Shown one piece after another: positions 21,801 to 36,800 of a stretch of DNA of 64,000 bases. The first letter of the stretch is position 1; every line of letters begins with the position of its first letter. This stretch comes from Melieria omissa (lineage: Eukaryota > Arthropoda > Insecta > Diptera > Ulidiidae), in NCBI GenBank assembly GCA_963971225.1, contig OZ020268.1, forward strand, positions 15,911,032 through 15,975,031. The letters run 5' to 3'. A model generated the notes under the pieces. That model was not told the DNA's origin, searched no databases, and worked only from the letters and a program-made list of their open reading frames with translations. Made by a program: the position numbers and the translations under genes.

Positions 21801-24800
21801 GCCGCAGAGCGCCGCCGGAATGCGTGACAAGGCGGTAAGCAGTTTTTACAAAATTCTTTGAGTAAATGACTCGGAGATTTTTCCGTCATTTTGCCTGCGC
21901 TTAACACGCACTTTGTCAAGTTTCTGACCCTTACTGTTGAGTTGAGTGAACGTCAGTGGCGTTGCTGCTAATAATTTAAAATATTTAACTGCCATACGAA
22001 TTTTCGGCGCATTTCAGACGAAAATAATGTCGGGTTAAAATAACATAAATTGCATGCCAACGGCCGGAGGCGGGGACGGAAACGACGGAAATAAGTCTAT
22101 TAAAGGGAAGGAGGCATAAAGGACATGGCACATAAATTATTGTTATTTACAGGAGATAGTTTAGCATAACGGTACACAGTGTGCAGGGATTTCGAGGGAG
22201 CGTATAGAGGGGGTGACAGGAGGGACGGAAGAAAGTTTAATAACAAATTAAAATTTAATATTTTACGAAACTTTTATATAAATTTTAAAGTGGTTTATAT
22301 TCACACATTTTTCCAAAAATAAAAAATGGTTGCATAAACTTTTTGATTAACTTTGACAACGCACCTTACACATTTTGAATGTTAAGTAAACGCATAAAGT
22401 GTAAAGGATTAAGCTGCGCATATACACATTTCTAAATTTCTAAAATTAAAATGTCAGCCCATCGCGTGACTCAGCGACAACTTCAACGCACAAAAGTCAA
22501 AGTCAAGGCGGCGCTTAAAGCACGCCTACTGCTGCTGTGTATCCCTTTGTGCCCGGCAGTCCTTTGTGCATATTTTCGGTAAATTTCTAACAAACAATAT
22601 TCGGACGCCGGCGAAGGCGCAAATACATAAATTTCAATTTCTTAAAAAAGCGAATGTAGGTGCTACAATCATTTGACTCCGCCGTCCGAGTCACAAAGTG
22701 AGCACTGTGCACTGCGCCGGAAGCGGAGTGCGGGGTTATCATGCTGTGGCATTTTTGACTTTGACGAATCGCGTGCAAGACGACACCGAGCGGATAATTT
22801 GCATGGCGCAAAAAGCTGAGCTGGTGTGCGCTAGACGTTCATGGCGGAAATTTGTGCAGGAAATGCTGGGATGATTACTTGCTCGTGATAATAACAATTT
22901 GCTTTTGAATGTGTATTTGAAATGTACTTTTATCGCAGACCACACCACAGTCTCTGAGGCGATGATTTAAAATGGCAGCTTAATGATTTAAGGAATTCAA
23001 CACCTTATGTACGATTTCAATGGTTATAGCAAGATTGATAATTATATAAAAACATAGAAAAACTGATGATCATATGACTTTTATAATGAAAACGAGCTAT
23101 CTGAGGATGGTCCTTTTTATACCAGAATCAGAAATATTTTCTATGAAATTTATATTTTCAAGATGCAAAGAAAATAGTTTGCCTTTAATGCAAATGTGTG
23201 TACATGTTTAAGTAATAATTTCTTCCATACAGACATTAAGGCAAAAGCCTAATAGAGCAGCTAAGCCGCTTGCAAAGCTATCGAGTAGCAGTTGCCCTTT
23301 GGTACTGTCAAATTTACAAAGAAAAACCACCAACGAACCTTATGAACTAATTGTCAGCAATTATAAACGCATAAACTTCCAAGTCTTTGTACGAGTGCGC
23401 AGCAAACTAATTAAAAACGCCGCAAAGTGCCATTCAAGTCGAATTAATCAGTTTCCTGTGTTAGAAGTTTAAAGCCAAACGTACAAAATGTTATAAGAAA
23501 TCGCTGTGTGACCACAGCGAGCCCTCAGCAAGCAAATAATAAATAAATAAACTGTCAATATTTTGTCCCTGTCGCGCTGTGACTCAATAAAAACAAATTA
23601 AAAATTCAACCACAGCAGCACTGAGGCAACCAGAGCAAGTCAACCACAAAAAACAGCGCGAAACGACAGCTGCTGGGCTTCGTAGCAGCATTTTTGGTAA
23701 TTCATGCAAAACCATAATTAAATGCATCAAATTCGCTAATTTAAATAATAAAAGAATAAATATAAATATAATAAATAAAAAGAACGCCGCCACGGCGCCC
23801 CTGTGGCGGCCACGTTCCCGCGTGCACTTTCGTTTTGGGCCCCTCGAATTGTTGTTATTGCTCTTATTATATTTTATGATTGTTGTTGATGCTGCTGTTG
23901 TTATTAACTGCTCATGAGAGGCGCTTGGCGGTGGCGGGACGCTTTCATTTAATTTGACAATTTTTTGTACGCCTTCTTCGGTTTTCATTTCGCCGCACAG
24001 AGTCTTTTTCTTTGTGAATTTACGAGAATTGATGCAAGTATTCGGTGGCAACAATGGAAATGACTGTCACAACAAAGAGTAAAAGCAAGATGTGTGCACA
24101 GCCTTATTACAAGCACTTTTTGCATTAAAAGCTGAACAATTTCATACACTTGCAACCTTTCTACTCCTCCGCCTCGCTGTATTTAATTTTGAGTTTATTT
24201 TCAATTTTTCGCTACACCAGTTTTAAGCTTTCATTTCAGTGTATTTGATTGTCTTTGTTGTTATTGTAATGCTTGTTTTGTTCTGATTTTGTAATGTCAT
24301 TCCATTTTGATGAGACAAAATCGCTTTATTTCACTTTATTTTATTTCATTTTATTTTATACACTTTGTGTTTTCTGAAAAATGCCTGAACGACTCTTAGG
24401 CAACGATATTGGCTTGTTTACGGTTCGTTGGTCGCCGCACTTGCCGATTGCCACGTGTGGCCACTGAACTGGCGTCAGATCGCCAACCAATTTGTAGTTG
24501 TTGTGTTCATTTGCCAATGTTACCTTTCGTTAGTTACGGCGTTGTAATGATGATAAGCCTCGTGCCATATAAAGAAATCAGTATAATGAGCAAGCTCGAG
24601 GCGCATCAGGGGCCAGCAATCTGCGTCACCTGCCATACGGTTTTAACCTGAAGACAATGGACATTTTTTATGTGGCTCAATGAAGTGAAAAACAACACTG
24701 CTTGCACGCGCCCGCCCGGCTGCTTTTATTTATTGGTGCATATTTAGTTGGAGGTGGAACTGTTTTTGGGAATAAAACACATACAACCAAGAGAGGAAGA

Positions 24801-27800
24801 ATTTAATTTTAAGGTTTGTTTATGAACAGTGGGTGAGTGTGTGTCTGATTGCACTAAAAAACCACACAGTGCAAAATTTTGCATAGGTTTGCTGTAGACA
24901 TGCACTACAAGTTTCAAGACGTTTCGATAAAAATTTTTGAAGAATCTTTACTTTTATTTGTTTTAATTTATTTATTTATTTGTTTTAGTTTATTTACAAT
25001 AATTAGTAGCCGTTCAAAATTATAGAACTTGAAAATTCAAATGAAAAGCGGATATTGAAAATCAAATTCTGTTGAGCTGATGGCGAATGTACTCAGCCAT
25101 AGCTGCCGCCCTGTTGCCTGAATGTATATCAAGTTGCAGCTGCCAATGTGGTCAAAACCATCCGATGTAGTCGTATATATTTCTGAAAAATTTTACGTCA
25201 AGATTTTGGTTTCCTAAAAGTTACCAGAACCAATTAGTGCATTTGTTGTAATCTGATGACCTGAACGCAAGTTCGTCGCAAACTTGCCATATAAATCAAA
25301 AGTCAGCTGACCTGATTTGGGGTTTCAACTCAATTTTGTTCAGCGACCAGGCTTACTTTTGATTAAATAGCCATTTCAACAACCACAATTGCAGCCAATA
25401 TTTCTGGCATACAGAGTAATTTAGTGTTGTGCCGGTTAATCTGGCTGAAGAAATCAACTGGTTATATTTCTGTGGAAGCAAGCACTTTACAGTCTTCCGT
25501 CGCTTCTTTCATCTTCTCTTTCACATGCACTCAAAAGCTAATAATTTGTGCTTTAGAGCGTAAGAATAACATTGCATTGACAAAAGACCAGTCAAAAGAT
25601 AGCAAATTTTTATGTAAAGAACATTTTAGTGAAAAAATCAATTCCAACTTTTAGAAAGTTAACAGAAGTTGCGCGAAGTAAATGTGAAAAGATTCGTTAA
25701 ATCCATAAACAACATATTATAAAATCGAATCTTAATCAAAGAATACAAAGATATCGTCACAATAATATGTACATATAAATAAAAAATATATATATCGTTT
25801 GCCGAAAACCGACTTTGGATCATTTAAAAAGATATTCGGTTTTCAAATAGCACACATTCAAATCGATAATAACTCACTCACTCACTAAACATTGCCAGGA
25901 CATTTGTATGAACCAATGGCTGTGCCAATATAGTCGTTCAACCAATGACAACGAGTGGCTTTTGTGCGCCAAATAACATCACAATGGCTTACGAATCGGT
26001 AATCGCATCACAAGTTAATTGAAATCAACACGCGTCTGGTTGCATTACGTTGTCCGTTCGGACATGGCGTCCCGCGCGACAGTTTCGCAATTTATGCAGC
26101 GACCAGAATGTGTCCGAATTTGCATTTTAAATTACCGGCAGTGACAAGCAGAGCGCAGCAGTAGCACCGTCGTCGTCACATTCCCATGCGGCGAAGTGCA
26201 GCAAGATTTATTTGCTTTGGCCGTGGGCGAGCGGCGGCGCTGTGTGGGCAAATTGGCAGCATAATGAAGCTCATTAAAGCGAGTGGCGAATGAACACCAT
26301 GCAGCGCGTAAGTGGCGCGTTACGCTTGCGGCTTTAATGCGCCACACAGCACACGTCGCAGCGAATGGAAGCAAACTATTCGTATTGCCAGGCGAACCCA
26401 GCGCAAATGGCTGCAACAGCGGCGATTTATGTCGTTTGTGGCTGTGTCTGTGTGCTGTTGTGACACATTTAAATGATACGATGCCCTGCTGAATTTCAAC
26501 AAACGCGACCGCAGCGCTCGAGCGGCAGTAACAACAGTTTGCGAATTAAAAAATAATAATTTGCTGGAGTCCTGCGGACCGGCGACCACTGCTCAACGAG
26601 GCGTATGAGTGACATATCCGCACATACCATACATAACTAGCAGGGATCATTAGGGCCATTCCTGGCCATTTTGCGAAAAATCGAAACACTAGAAAATGTT
26701 GCGATGCCTAGCAACTACATACGTCTGTGTGTGCAAGTGTGTGCACGTTTTCATCGCGTGTGCGAGTGTGTTGATGCATATGTTCAGGTTGGTCGAGACA
26801 TTTAATTTGCTACTGATTTACCCCAGAAAATTTAGAATTTTGGTCATGCATGCAACATTGCAATTTTCTGATTTTCCCACAAAATTTTGAATTTTTGCCA
26901 TGCATGCAAAATTTTAATTTTCGTTCAGCTGCCTTAATTTCAAGGAATTCCTTGAATTTTTTTCATTTTGCCGCTACGAGTCGACTTGACTGCTATGCCC
27001 ACACAAGCGTGTTGTTTGGGTTTGGGTTTGCATGGTCCTCTATTTGCACCGACAACCCCTTCTTGACAATCAATCAGCTGTGCATACGTGCCGACATCGC
27101 GTACTTGATTTTGGGTTCAGGCTGGCGGAAATATGGCTTTTAAATAAAATGCGAACCTTTTTCGCATTCACGTATGCACACATTTCCATTAGTGTGCGAA
27201 GGGTTGCTCCCTCGTCTGCGTAGCGTTGAAGCGCAAAGCGACAGCGGCCCCATCGAGTGGTTGCCATCGCATCAAGACGTCCTTTCAATGCACACGTCAC
27301 TAGCCGATGAAAATTCATAAAATTTTGATATTTCCGCTTGGCGTGTTCTGCCTCCCGTCTCCTTCGCGTCTAATGCGCCGCAGTTTACGACTATGTTTAG
27401 TCGCTTGCTCGCAATGTAGAAAAATGCAAATGCCGGCAGCCGCTTGGCGCAGCATTTAATCTGTCATAAAAGTGGCACAGCGAAACTGCCATTCGACGTA
27501 ACGAATGACAAAGCAAGATGCGGGCACTGCCTCGTCTTGCTCCACATTCAAGCAAAGTCTCAGCAAAAGCGGTTGACAGCCCACCCACGTAAGCGCTCAG
27601 CACAATAGGAGCTGCCACACAGCAAAGAGCATTTTCTTGGAAGATGATCGCTGGCGCGGACTAGCCAAGTTCACGGAAGCCGACGTCATACTGCAACAAC
27701 TGTCGACCGGAACTGGGCGCGCAAGTGTTAAATACATAAATTGGAAATGCTGCGCGGTGGCTTTCATTAAAAGCGCGCGCAGACCATTGTTTGGAGCCTT

Positions 27801-30800
27801 TTTGCTGTCAATTCATTTTAATGCCTCGTCCATTTACATTCGAATGTGATCGTAAAAAGTACTCTACAACATTTAAATTTCTTGTGCGTGGGCAGCAAGA
27901 AATTACGAGAAATTTATGCGCAATGAAAAAATACAAAATGACTTAGCAAATAGAAAAAGGCTGCAGTGATTGTGTGAGTTCAGACTTTGAATTACACGTC
28001 TCTAAAAAACCCCCAACCCGCCGTTAAGAATCACCGAAAAATGTGATTCTTAAGTGAAGAAGAAGTGAGATCTATTGGTCTATAATTTCTCAAGTGCAAC
28101 ACGGAGGGTTGGAGGAACTTAAGCATGAATCAAAACCAACTCTCACTTTCTCCTGATCATTATTTCACAAATAAAATTAGTTAAAAAAACTGACTGACTG
28201 AAAAGTTAGAATTCCAAAAAATTTCGATTTCAATATTCGAAATCCCCAAAAATTATTGCCGTAAATTATTGTATACAGGCTATAAATTACACAGTCCGAC
28301 AATGTTCTGACATGGGCAGCACGTCTCATACCAAAGAGCGATGACGCTTGAGGAAATATGACACCGCGTTCCATAAAAACAAAAGCGAAAACAATACAAA
28401 CAGCAACACTTAAGCGCGTCGAAAAATTCGCAGCAACAACAACAAACAAGTTCAAAAACAATGTGAACAACACTACAAGTGACATAACAACGAGCGCACA
28501 ACATACGCCCAACCACCCACTTTGAGTGCCACTTTCATTGACACCTGCCCTCTTCAGCTGCCAGCCTGCCTTTTTTCGCGCTCTCACTCGCTTTGTGTTG
28601 CGCGTGTACTTTGGAAAATATTTATTTTTGCTTAGCATTTGGCTTTGTTGCTGTACTCTGTTGCTGCGCTGTCGTCGAGGCGACAATGGCTTGAAAAGGA
28701 ACTTGACAGCTTCATTGAAGCGGCAAATAAAACGCATTTTCTGGCAGTGGAAAAGTTAAGGACACGCATCGACCGATCGACCGACAGACAGACAGAAACT
28801 AACTGAAGTCAGTGAAGTTCCATTCCAACTTGGGCGGTATGTTCGCCCAGAGGCGTTGGTCGTCACTCAAAGCGATTCCCGCTGGCGGCGAATTCCACCA
28901 GCGCCACCCGTCGTTTGGGCGCATTTCTTGAATTCAAAATTTGCTGGGAAAACTTTTGCATTCTTGCAAATATTTTGCGTAATCCCGGCGCCGCCAAATT
29001 TATGGAATGTTCGTGATTCTTTCAGGCTCAACCCAGCTCAACAGGTCTGATTAACTGTGGTCTTTGCTTTGGCCAATTGTGGCCTGGACAGTGATAAGTG
29101 CGGCATGCAGTGTGACAAGGTCGCATGTCTTGTTTTGGGTATCTGTCAGGTTAATTTGTCAGTTGAATTGTTGTGACTTTTGATGTGCTGTGATATTTGT
29201 GTTGCTCTGTAGGTTTCGCTGTGTGAGTCTAAATGTTGCGTAATGTATTGCAATATTGACCCATTTAATAAATTTGATTCAGCGAAAAATTTTCGAAAAT
29301 ATGGGAAAATAGAACAACTTTCAGAAATACGCATTTCTTTGGAATTTTTAGTTTTTTATTTATTTTTTATTTTATTATTTTCTATTATAATATCAATTTA
29401 TATGAAATCCGAAGCAATTTTCTGTTGACTTGCGACTTGTTGACTAATATCATGTTTGAAAATCAATTTCCAATTTTCGAAAAAATTCAAAAATCATCTA
29501 AAGCTTGCACCAACCTATTTAACTAAAACCTGGCATACTTGTCGGCGCCAGTAGCACACGTTCTCGAAGCTTCACACTCCACTCCGCTCAGAATGGCTCC
29601 TTTCAAATCCCATCCTGTCAAGTGTCAACTTGAATTTTCATCAAATGCAATGAATTGCTTAACCCAAATTCGCACTGACATTGGCTCCGTTGGGCGGTTA
29701 TGGATAGCAACACGCGCTTACAATAAATAATTTCGAAAGCAGCATAAGCTGGAAAACATGTGGGAGCAACGAAAATTCAAGAGAATAATAAAAGAAAGCT
29801 TGAAGTGACGCAAAAGAGTGAAAAAAATCGAGACGCAGAAGACGACGAAGAGTGAGATGAATGTTCAAAGGCGCAGAAACTACTGGAATACGACGAGCGA
29901 TTAGACGGCGGGTGTACAAAATTTAAGAAATGAATGACAGTTCACAAAATTACTAATATTGGACCCACCGCCAAGAAGGATTTACTTGGTTGAATTTGAT
30001 TTTGAATTTCGCATAAGTGATTATAAGGATATATTTGGCTTTCATTGGCATAGCGAGAATCTAACCTACAAAATTTAAGTAGCTATCAGAAACGAAAACA
30101 CTTTCACGCAGACTTAAAACAAAGCAAATAGAAAATAGCAGACTCAAGACAACTAATAACAGAAAATATAGAAAAACATAAACTGTTACAAATAAAAAAT
30201 CAAATAAAAAACACGAAGTACATAGTAAGAAAAATAAGAATGACTTGGAAAATACTGGTTCTTAATTATTACCAAAAAGATAAAACACTATTAGAAAAGA
30301 CTAATTACACAGCAAATCACGTATTCCTGAAAAACATTTTAATAAATAATATCGCTAGCTTTATATGTATAAATGCCCGAGAGTCTCCACTCCAGCAGCC
30401 ACATCCAACCGGTTGAGATTGTTCTAAGATGGACGAAGCGAAAACGGAATAGCAACACTACAAGCAATAACTCTCACACAACAACAACAAACCACTTCAG
30501 AACTTTTTATGAACAACAGCAGCTGAGGAAATAATCAACATTCCAACAAGCAAAGTAAGCACACACAATAAGTGTTTCAAGTAGTAGCAAAAATCTAAAT
30601 CATTCCCGCTTTCTCGTTCGGCGCTTGCAATGCCTAAGGCAATCGACAGGACTCAACAATCAGCATCAATCCAATTGCAAGTCTAGCAACACGCCAACAA
30701 TCGCGGCCAACTGTGCTTCCCTCCCTCTACCCTTTATGCACACCAGGGGGTCAAGAAAATGAGCAGTCAACCAGTGCGTCGTTTGCTTAATTTACGCCAT

Positions 30801-33800
30801 AATTTACTCTGATTTCAAGTTGTGGCTTATGGCGTTCGAATCGGTTCGTGCCACAGCGCTTCACCCACCAGCAACTGTGCAGAAACCGCTTGAGACAGTG
30901 ACGCAACATGTGGCATGCTGTGCGCCGGATTTTTTGTTGATGTGTGTGTGTGTGTGTATTTTTTGTCTATTGACTATTGGCTGTTGCTGGCAGCTGCATT
31001 GCGCGGCCTCGACGTTGAATCAAAGCGATTACACTACTCGACACGAGAAATGCTCCTAAAAATAAAAGTATTTTTTAGACTAATTTTCGGCTGCTGAACA
31101 CGAAACTGAAAATCAAAACATTTTATTAAGAAGCGTTTTCAAAAAAAATCTTCGAAAAACACGTTTTCCCCTCTTATTTCAGTTATTTATTTATTTATTA
31201 GCCAATGAACATTTTGATCTTACTGACTATAGGAACAATAAAGGAACAGAAGTAAAGAGGTTCAACTTATGAGCACATAATCACATTATCTCGTAAACCA
31301 ACCATCCGACTAACACATGTTAAAATATTTTTTTTAATATTGGCGATTGTGCAGTGATGAAGATATGGGTATCAAATGAAAGAGGAAAATTGTCTCCTTT
31401 TAAATAAATTTTCTATTTTGAACTTTCAGAACTTTGAAATAGAAAAAAATTTTGATGTATGAATCTATGTACAGACTGAGATCCAAGACATTTATGTTTT
31501 GCATACCTGACATATTTTAGACCTGAAAGTTCAAAATAGAAAATTTAGTTAACAGAATACAGTTTTTGTCTTTCATTTGATACCCATACCTTCATCATTC
31601 CACAACCGAAAATATTAAAAAAAATATTTGAAATGTGTATATCCTTAACATTTTAAAGTCCCTTAAGAAGGTTTTGGGTCAGAAAATAAAAAACTGACTA
31701 TGCCAAGATATTATAAATGACCTCTAGTTTCACGTCTATATCAACATTTAGATGGGTCTCGAAAAAATAAAAAAAAATTGTTCGCACGGTGTTGTAAATG
31801 AACAGTTGGTGTTTTCACTCCGTGCATTATAACTTTATCATTTTTCTTTCAATTCTATTGATGTTAGGCTTAATAATTGCGCATATAATATATCTTTCAT
31901 CCTAGACTTTAAAACCATAGGAGATCATTTATTTTATCTATAAAAAAAAGTATTCGAAAATTTATGATTTTTGAAATTGGTCAAAAAATTCACTTTTTTA
32001 CAACTTTCATCGTCAGTAACTTCTCAAAATCTCATTTGACTTGGACAATCTATATATGGAAAGGTTAGTTAATGACCTTCTGAACGACGGGCCACATGTG
32101 TTAGTCGGATGGTTGCTTTACGAGATATATGTTTATAACTGAAATAGAAGGGGAAAAACGTGTTTTCGAAGATTTTTCGAAAACGCTTCTTAAGAAAATT
32201 ATTGATTTTGAGTTTCGTTTTTAGCAGTCGAAGATTAGTCTAAAAAATAATTTTGTTTTTAGGAGCACGCGATGAACCCATTTTTTGTCGAGTAGTGTTA
32301 TTGGCATTTGATAGAATGCGGCATGAGGATTAAATATGAAATCGATGCCAGCATTTAATTAATTATTGAGTAGATCTGCTGGCCAACTACTCGCGCGAAA
32401 TTATTGCCAAGTGTGAAATGGAGCCGATAATAATACATTAATGCTATATATGTACATAGATATGCACATAAGAATGAATATGTATATTTGCACATGTGGA
32501 TATGAGCACGAAAAGTAATATATTACTGTAGATATAAAAAATTTATTGGTTGAGGTTAGTGAGCGTTAGTGTTAGAGCCGAAGAGAGAGACAATTTCAAA
32601 GTTTGCTTATACTGGTTTGTATAAGTGTTTTTGTGATGTTACAGCTACTTGCAGTGGTGTCGGTAAGTCCACACAATCTTTTTTTCAATAAATGTTACTA
32701 AAACATTTCAAGCCTATTTAGGGTTAATGAACTTATAAAGTTATGAATAAAGTTATTTCAAATGTTAAATTCTCCATAAATTTTTTTGTTGAGACATTAC
32801 TTCAAAGAATCGTGAAAGTTTTGCAACTAAAGTACCAAAAACTATCGAAATGTAAAGTGATTGCGAACGCCATAGTACACACTAACTATAACATTTCAAA
32901 CAAATAGAATTAATTCATAATAGAATTTTTTCATGTAGCCAATGAAACACAGAACTTTAGGCCTTGACTTAAATATTGAATCAAATTGACAAGTGACATG
33001 TGAGCTTTCCAGCCCGCTTTCCTCTTTTCCTTTGGCCACCAATTCGAATGTCGATTTTGCGGCTTCGATTGGCTGACTGACAACATTGACTCGCGATTGA
33101 CATAAATTCGAACTGACACTATTTCAAGTGGAAACTAAAAAAAAAGCTGCTACATAAACAAACGTTGCGAACTTAACAGACGGCTTGTGATTTAGTACAA
33201 AAACAACAACTAGAGCAATAACCTGACATAAACATGACACATTTGTCTGCATTGGCAGCAGCTCCTAAGGCACACACACACACATACATATCTACAATGT
33301 TGAAGCAACCAACTGCTGCTGTTTATTTTTATGAAGCCACTAGCGCGCAACGCATAAATTTGCAGATAAAATTGCGCAAAGTGCCTCTACGGTACACACA
33401 CCATCGTGACTGGGTATATGGAAATTTGAGCCTGTATGCGTTGCCCACAAAACTGAGAGCCGAATATCGCTAGAAATTGGTAGCAGTAAATTTCGAACAT
33501 AACAACCCACCACGCTGCGCAAACACCGACAGCAACACTGCATACATGTGGCACACTGATGTATGTACTTCAAATTTTGTACAAAAACAAATCGCATGAT
33601 GTCAATACACAGCCCATGGGTTGATTGGCCATTTTGTGCCTTGCCTGCATGCAAATCATGGCAAATTTACGAGTAATATGCACAAATTGTAACATACTTT
33701 TCGAATCGTATACTAAGTGTGCTTTGAACACTCTTCATAGAGAATCAGCGATATCGAACAATATCAAATACAATTTTCTTTGCGCTTAAGTGTGATGGTT

Positions 33801-36800
33801 TCAATTACTTATTTGTTTATGTGTTTCTCGCTTTGTCACCCATCTTTGGCTCCCTCAATAGCCTCTTTTTTTTGTTTTCTTTTAGTATATCTTCGAATAA
33901 CAATTTTTATTTATGACTAGGATATCATTTAGAAGTTTGTACATTGGTACTATTTGTTTATATTTTCAAGAGTGGGTGACAGTTTCGGAACTGTGCTAAA
34001 AATTGGAGCTCACAGAAACTCTCATAGCTCACAATAGGCACATTGTAATACTCCACTGTGATTTAATTTTCTTTATCAGTATCAGTAAAGTCGCCAAGAA
34101 ATGAAGACCCAGGAATGCAGAATGTCCTTCTGCATTATTTTTTTAATAAGAATCTTAGCTCTGCAGCTTTTAAACATAAACTAATTAAAATTGTTGCATC
34201 ATTTAAACTGCCACCACATTTTATGGTTCATTATAAACGCTACTGTATTTAAAAACGTCACTTCCCATATGTGTTGCTCAAGGTTGCTTTGTCAGTCCGT
34301 CCTTTGTCAGTGGCGTTTCCGTTTCTGCGCTCGCGCCGCTTAAAACTGATTCACTGCATGCGAACATATTCATTGTTAATGTCTTAAATCTATACTTACG
34401 CCAATTTCCACATAAATCGTGTAAATGGGATACGGCAGTGCAATCACCATCCCAGTGAGCCACGTCGCACAGCAGCAGACGAATGCCGGGAGCCGCCCTT
34501 GCAGTGGATCGCCCAACCAACGCATCCGATCCCAGGCTATTAGTATGTGCGATATCATAGCAACGTGCAGCGGTATGTCCTGTTTCAAGTAAGAACAATG
34601 CAAAAAGAAAAACATTTATGAAAAGTTAGTCTTGAGTGCGTGTGGTGCATGGCTGGCCACCACACAATACATTTCTACGGCTTCAAATACTGCAATTCGA
34701 TTTTTTCTGTTTTCTTTTAACATTTTCTTTATTTATTTTTTTCCTTATTTGATATTCCTGAATAACGATTTGCTAAAAGGAATGCAAACTTTTACACATC
34801 CCTGTTAAGACTACAGAATGTTTCAAATGCTTAACTACATTTGCTTAACTACATTTGTATGATAAATAGTTTGTTAGAGTGACCAGGCAAGTTGTACTTG
34901 CGTAATACATATCAAAATTTAAGAGTCAAACGAAAGTGTGAGTAAAGTGTGAAAGATAACAAAAGTAAGAGCAATAAAAAAGTAAGCTATACTTGATTTA
35001 TTTCATTGAAGCGCACATTTACAATAACAACTGTATTTGTTTAGTACAAAATATTTTTTATTTATTTATGTATTTATTTATTTAAAACTACAACAAATAT
35101 TATTAACAAATATTAAGCACAGAAAATCTCTTTGCTTCACACAAAACTTCGAAAAACAGTATCTTCATAAGTTTTTGCGATGTGAGCTTCCGATTACTGC
35201 ATTCTTAGTTCGACTATTTCTTATTTTCCTAACAAACACAACGATACATGGTCAGTCTGATTGGCTTTTGCGTTGCAACCTGAAATTGATTCTTCTTTTC
35301 AAGTTTCTTTTTCAGAAACTTAATTTCACTGCCACGCCTTGTAGCCGTTGCTCGTGCTGACATTAGTGTCGTCTAACAGCTCCAGCAACAACAAACCATC
35401 AAATACTTTTGCTGCCGGAAGTGTTGCAGACAAACTAAACGAGACGCGACGGAGACGGAGACGGAGACGCTTACGAGAGCGAGAATTGCCTACTTAACAC
35501 GCCAAATACACATTAACTAAGTTTCGGCTGTTGCAGAAGTGCGAGGGGGCGGCGGAACTGTGGCATGTCAGCTGAGCAGCGAAACTAAAGTGAAAACTGA
35601 AGTGAACAGCAGCAACGCAGTGGCTGCGAATAATTGCGAATTCATGTCAAGACTTGGCGATTCAGATGGGCTCAGTGAATGTAGCGCCTTCTTTGTGTGT
35701 ATGAGTGTATGTGTGTGTGAGTGCTTATGTGTTTATCACATCCTAACACAGGCAATAAAGGCAAATGGCGGCGTGTTGCGGCTATGGTCGTCTGCAAAAA
35801 CGAAGCAACACGTAAGCGGCCGCAGTGGCAAACGGAGCAAACATTACTTGTGCCTGTGTGTGTGTGGGCACTTTGTTTTTTTGTTTTTGCTTCATTGAGC
35901 ACTCATTGTCGTTGTGATGATTGGCATGGAAATGTTGAATGAATTAATTTAATGTTGTTCCGTTTTTGCTTTACTTAGATGTGCCATTTTTACATATCTT
36001 CCCATATTTTGTTTACTTCATTTAAGACTGCTTCTTTTTTTTTGGCTTCTACTTTCGCTAATACGCTTCGTTTGTGCTCGTGATGTGCTCAGCATATTGT
36101 GTAGAAAATAACAGTAATTATCGAAAGGTAATCCAATCGATAAGTAAGCAACAATTTCCTTGAAATGTACAGAATTTTACCTCCACCCAAAAGGAGGACA
36201 AACACAAAATAACAGTAAATTCAATTAAAGTCCCATTTCCGGCCACTTGCTGCTGGTGGCATGTAACGCTGTGTATGTATGTGTGTGTGTGTCTGTGAGT
36301 GTGATAAATGGCGCTCATTGTTGTCCTCGTTTCCGTTGAAAAATCAAATTTTATTGTCTGTCTTTTAAAATGTCACGTCACCATCACCATCGTCAATGTC
36401 GAGCATGGCAATCGCTCAATTGCATCAATGAAATTACTTAAAAAATTTCTTTCATTCTCATTTCATTTTTATGTCCCGTAAAATATAAAAACGAATCAAC
36501 TCAACACGCTGCGTTGAATGCTGTTGGACTGCCGGTTAAGGGTCGCTTGCAACTCAATTTGCTTTGTCGATGACTTTGGCAGCTGCTGTGTGTGTGTGTC
36601 TGTGAAAACTCCCATAAAAAGGTCAACCGAATTGAACTGAACGCACCGTAATGGCGAGTCAATGATGAACGTTAACAGGGAGACGTCGCCGCACCAAAAA
36701 AATACACCAGGAGCGTGTACTACATAACGAGGCCAAGTGTGCTGCTGCACAGCCATAAATATAAATCCAGGTGGCCGCATCGTGTGTGTGCATCAACAAC

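Larger units (their letters stand above)
15262..34399 (-). other. GPCR intron 2, 19.1 kb, host to several transposons
   Basis: The intron runs from GTAAGT at 34399 to CATGCAG ending at 15262. It contains the piggyBac-type element at 17020-17917 with its nested hAT MITE, the degenerate repeat at 17955-18205, the hAT remnant at 19684-20856 and the fold-back element at 31032-32297, each listed separately. The remaining stretches (15262-17015, 18206-19675, 20865-31028 and 32301-34399) are AT-rich. They hold only short simple repeats, a 55-bp imperfect duplication near 26833-26922 and a hairpin at 28024-28053. I found no nested gene that I could support. Confidence 0.8.

Noticed and set aside
23584..24054. 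156-codon minus-strand ORF
   Set aside because: A low-complexity N- and K-rich middle and a hydrophobic run reflect local base composition; there is no family resemblance.
28177..28737. 186-codon minus-strand ORF
   Set aside because: There is no recognisable domain, its hydrophobic content comes from T-rich DNA, and no splice or start context supports it.
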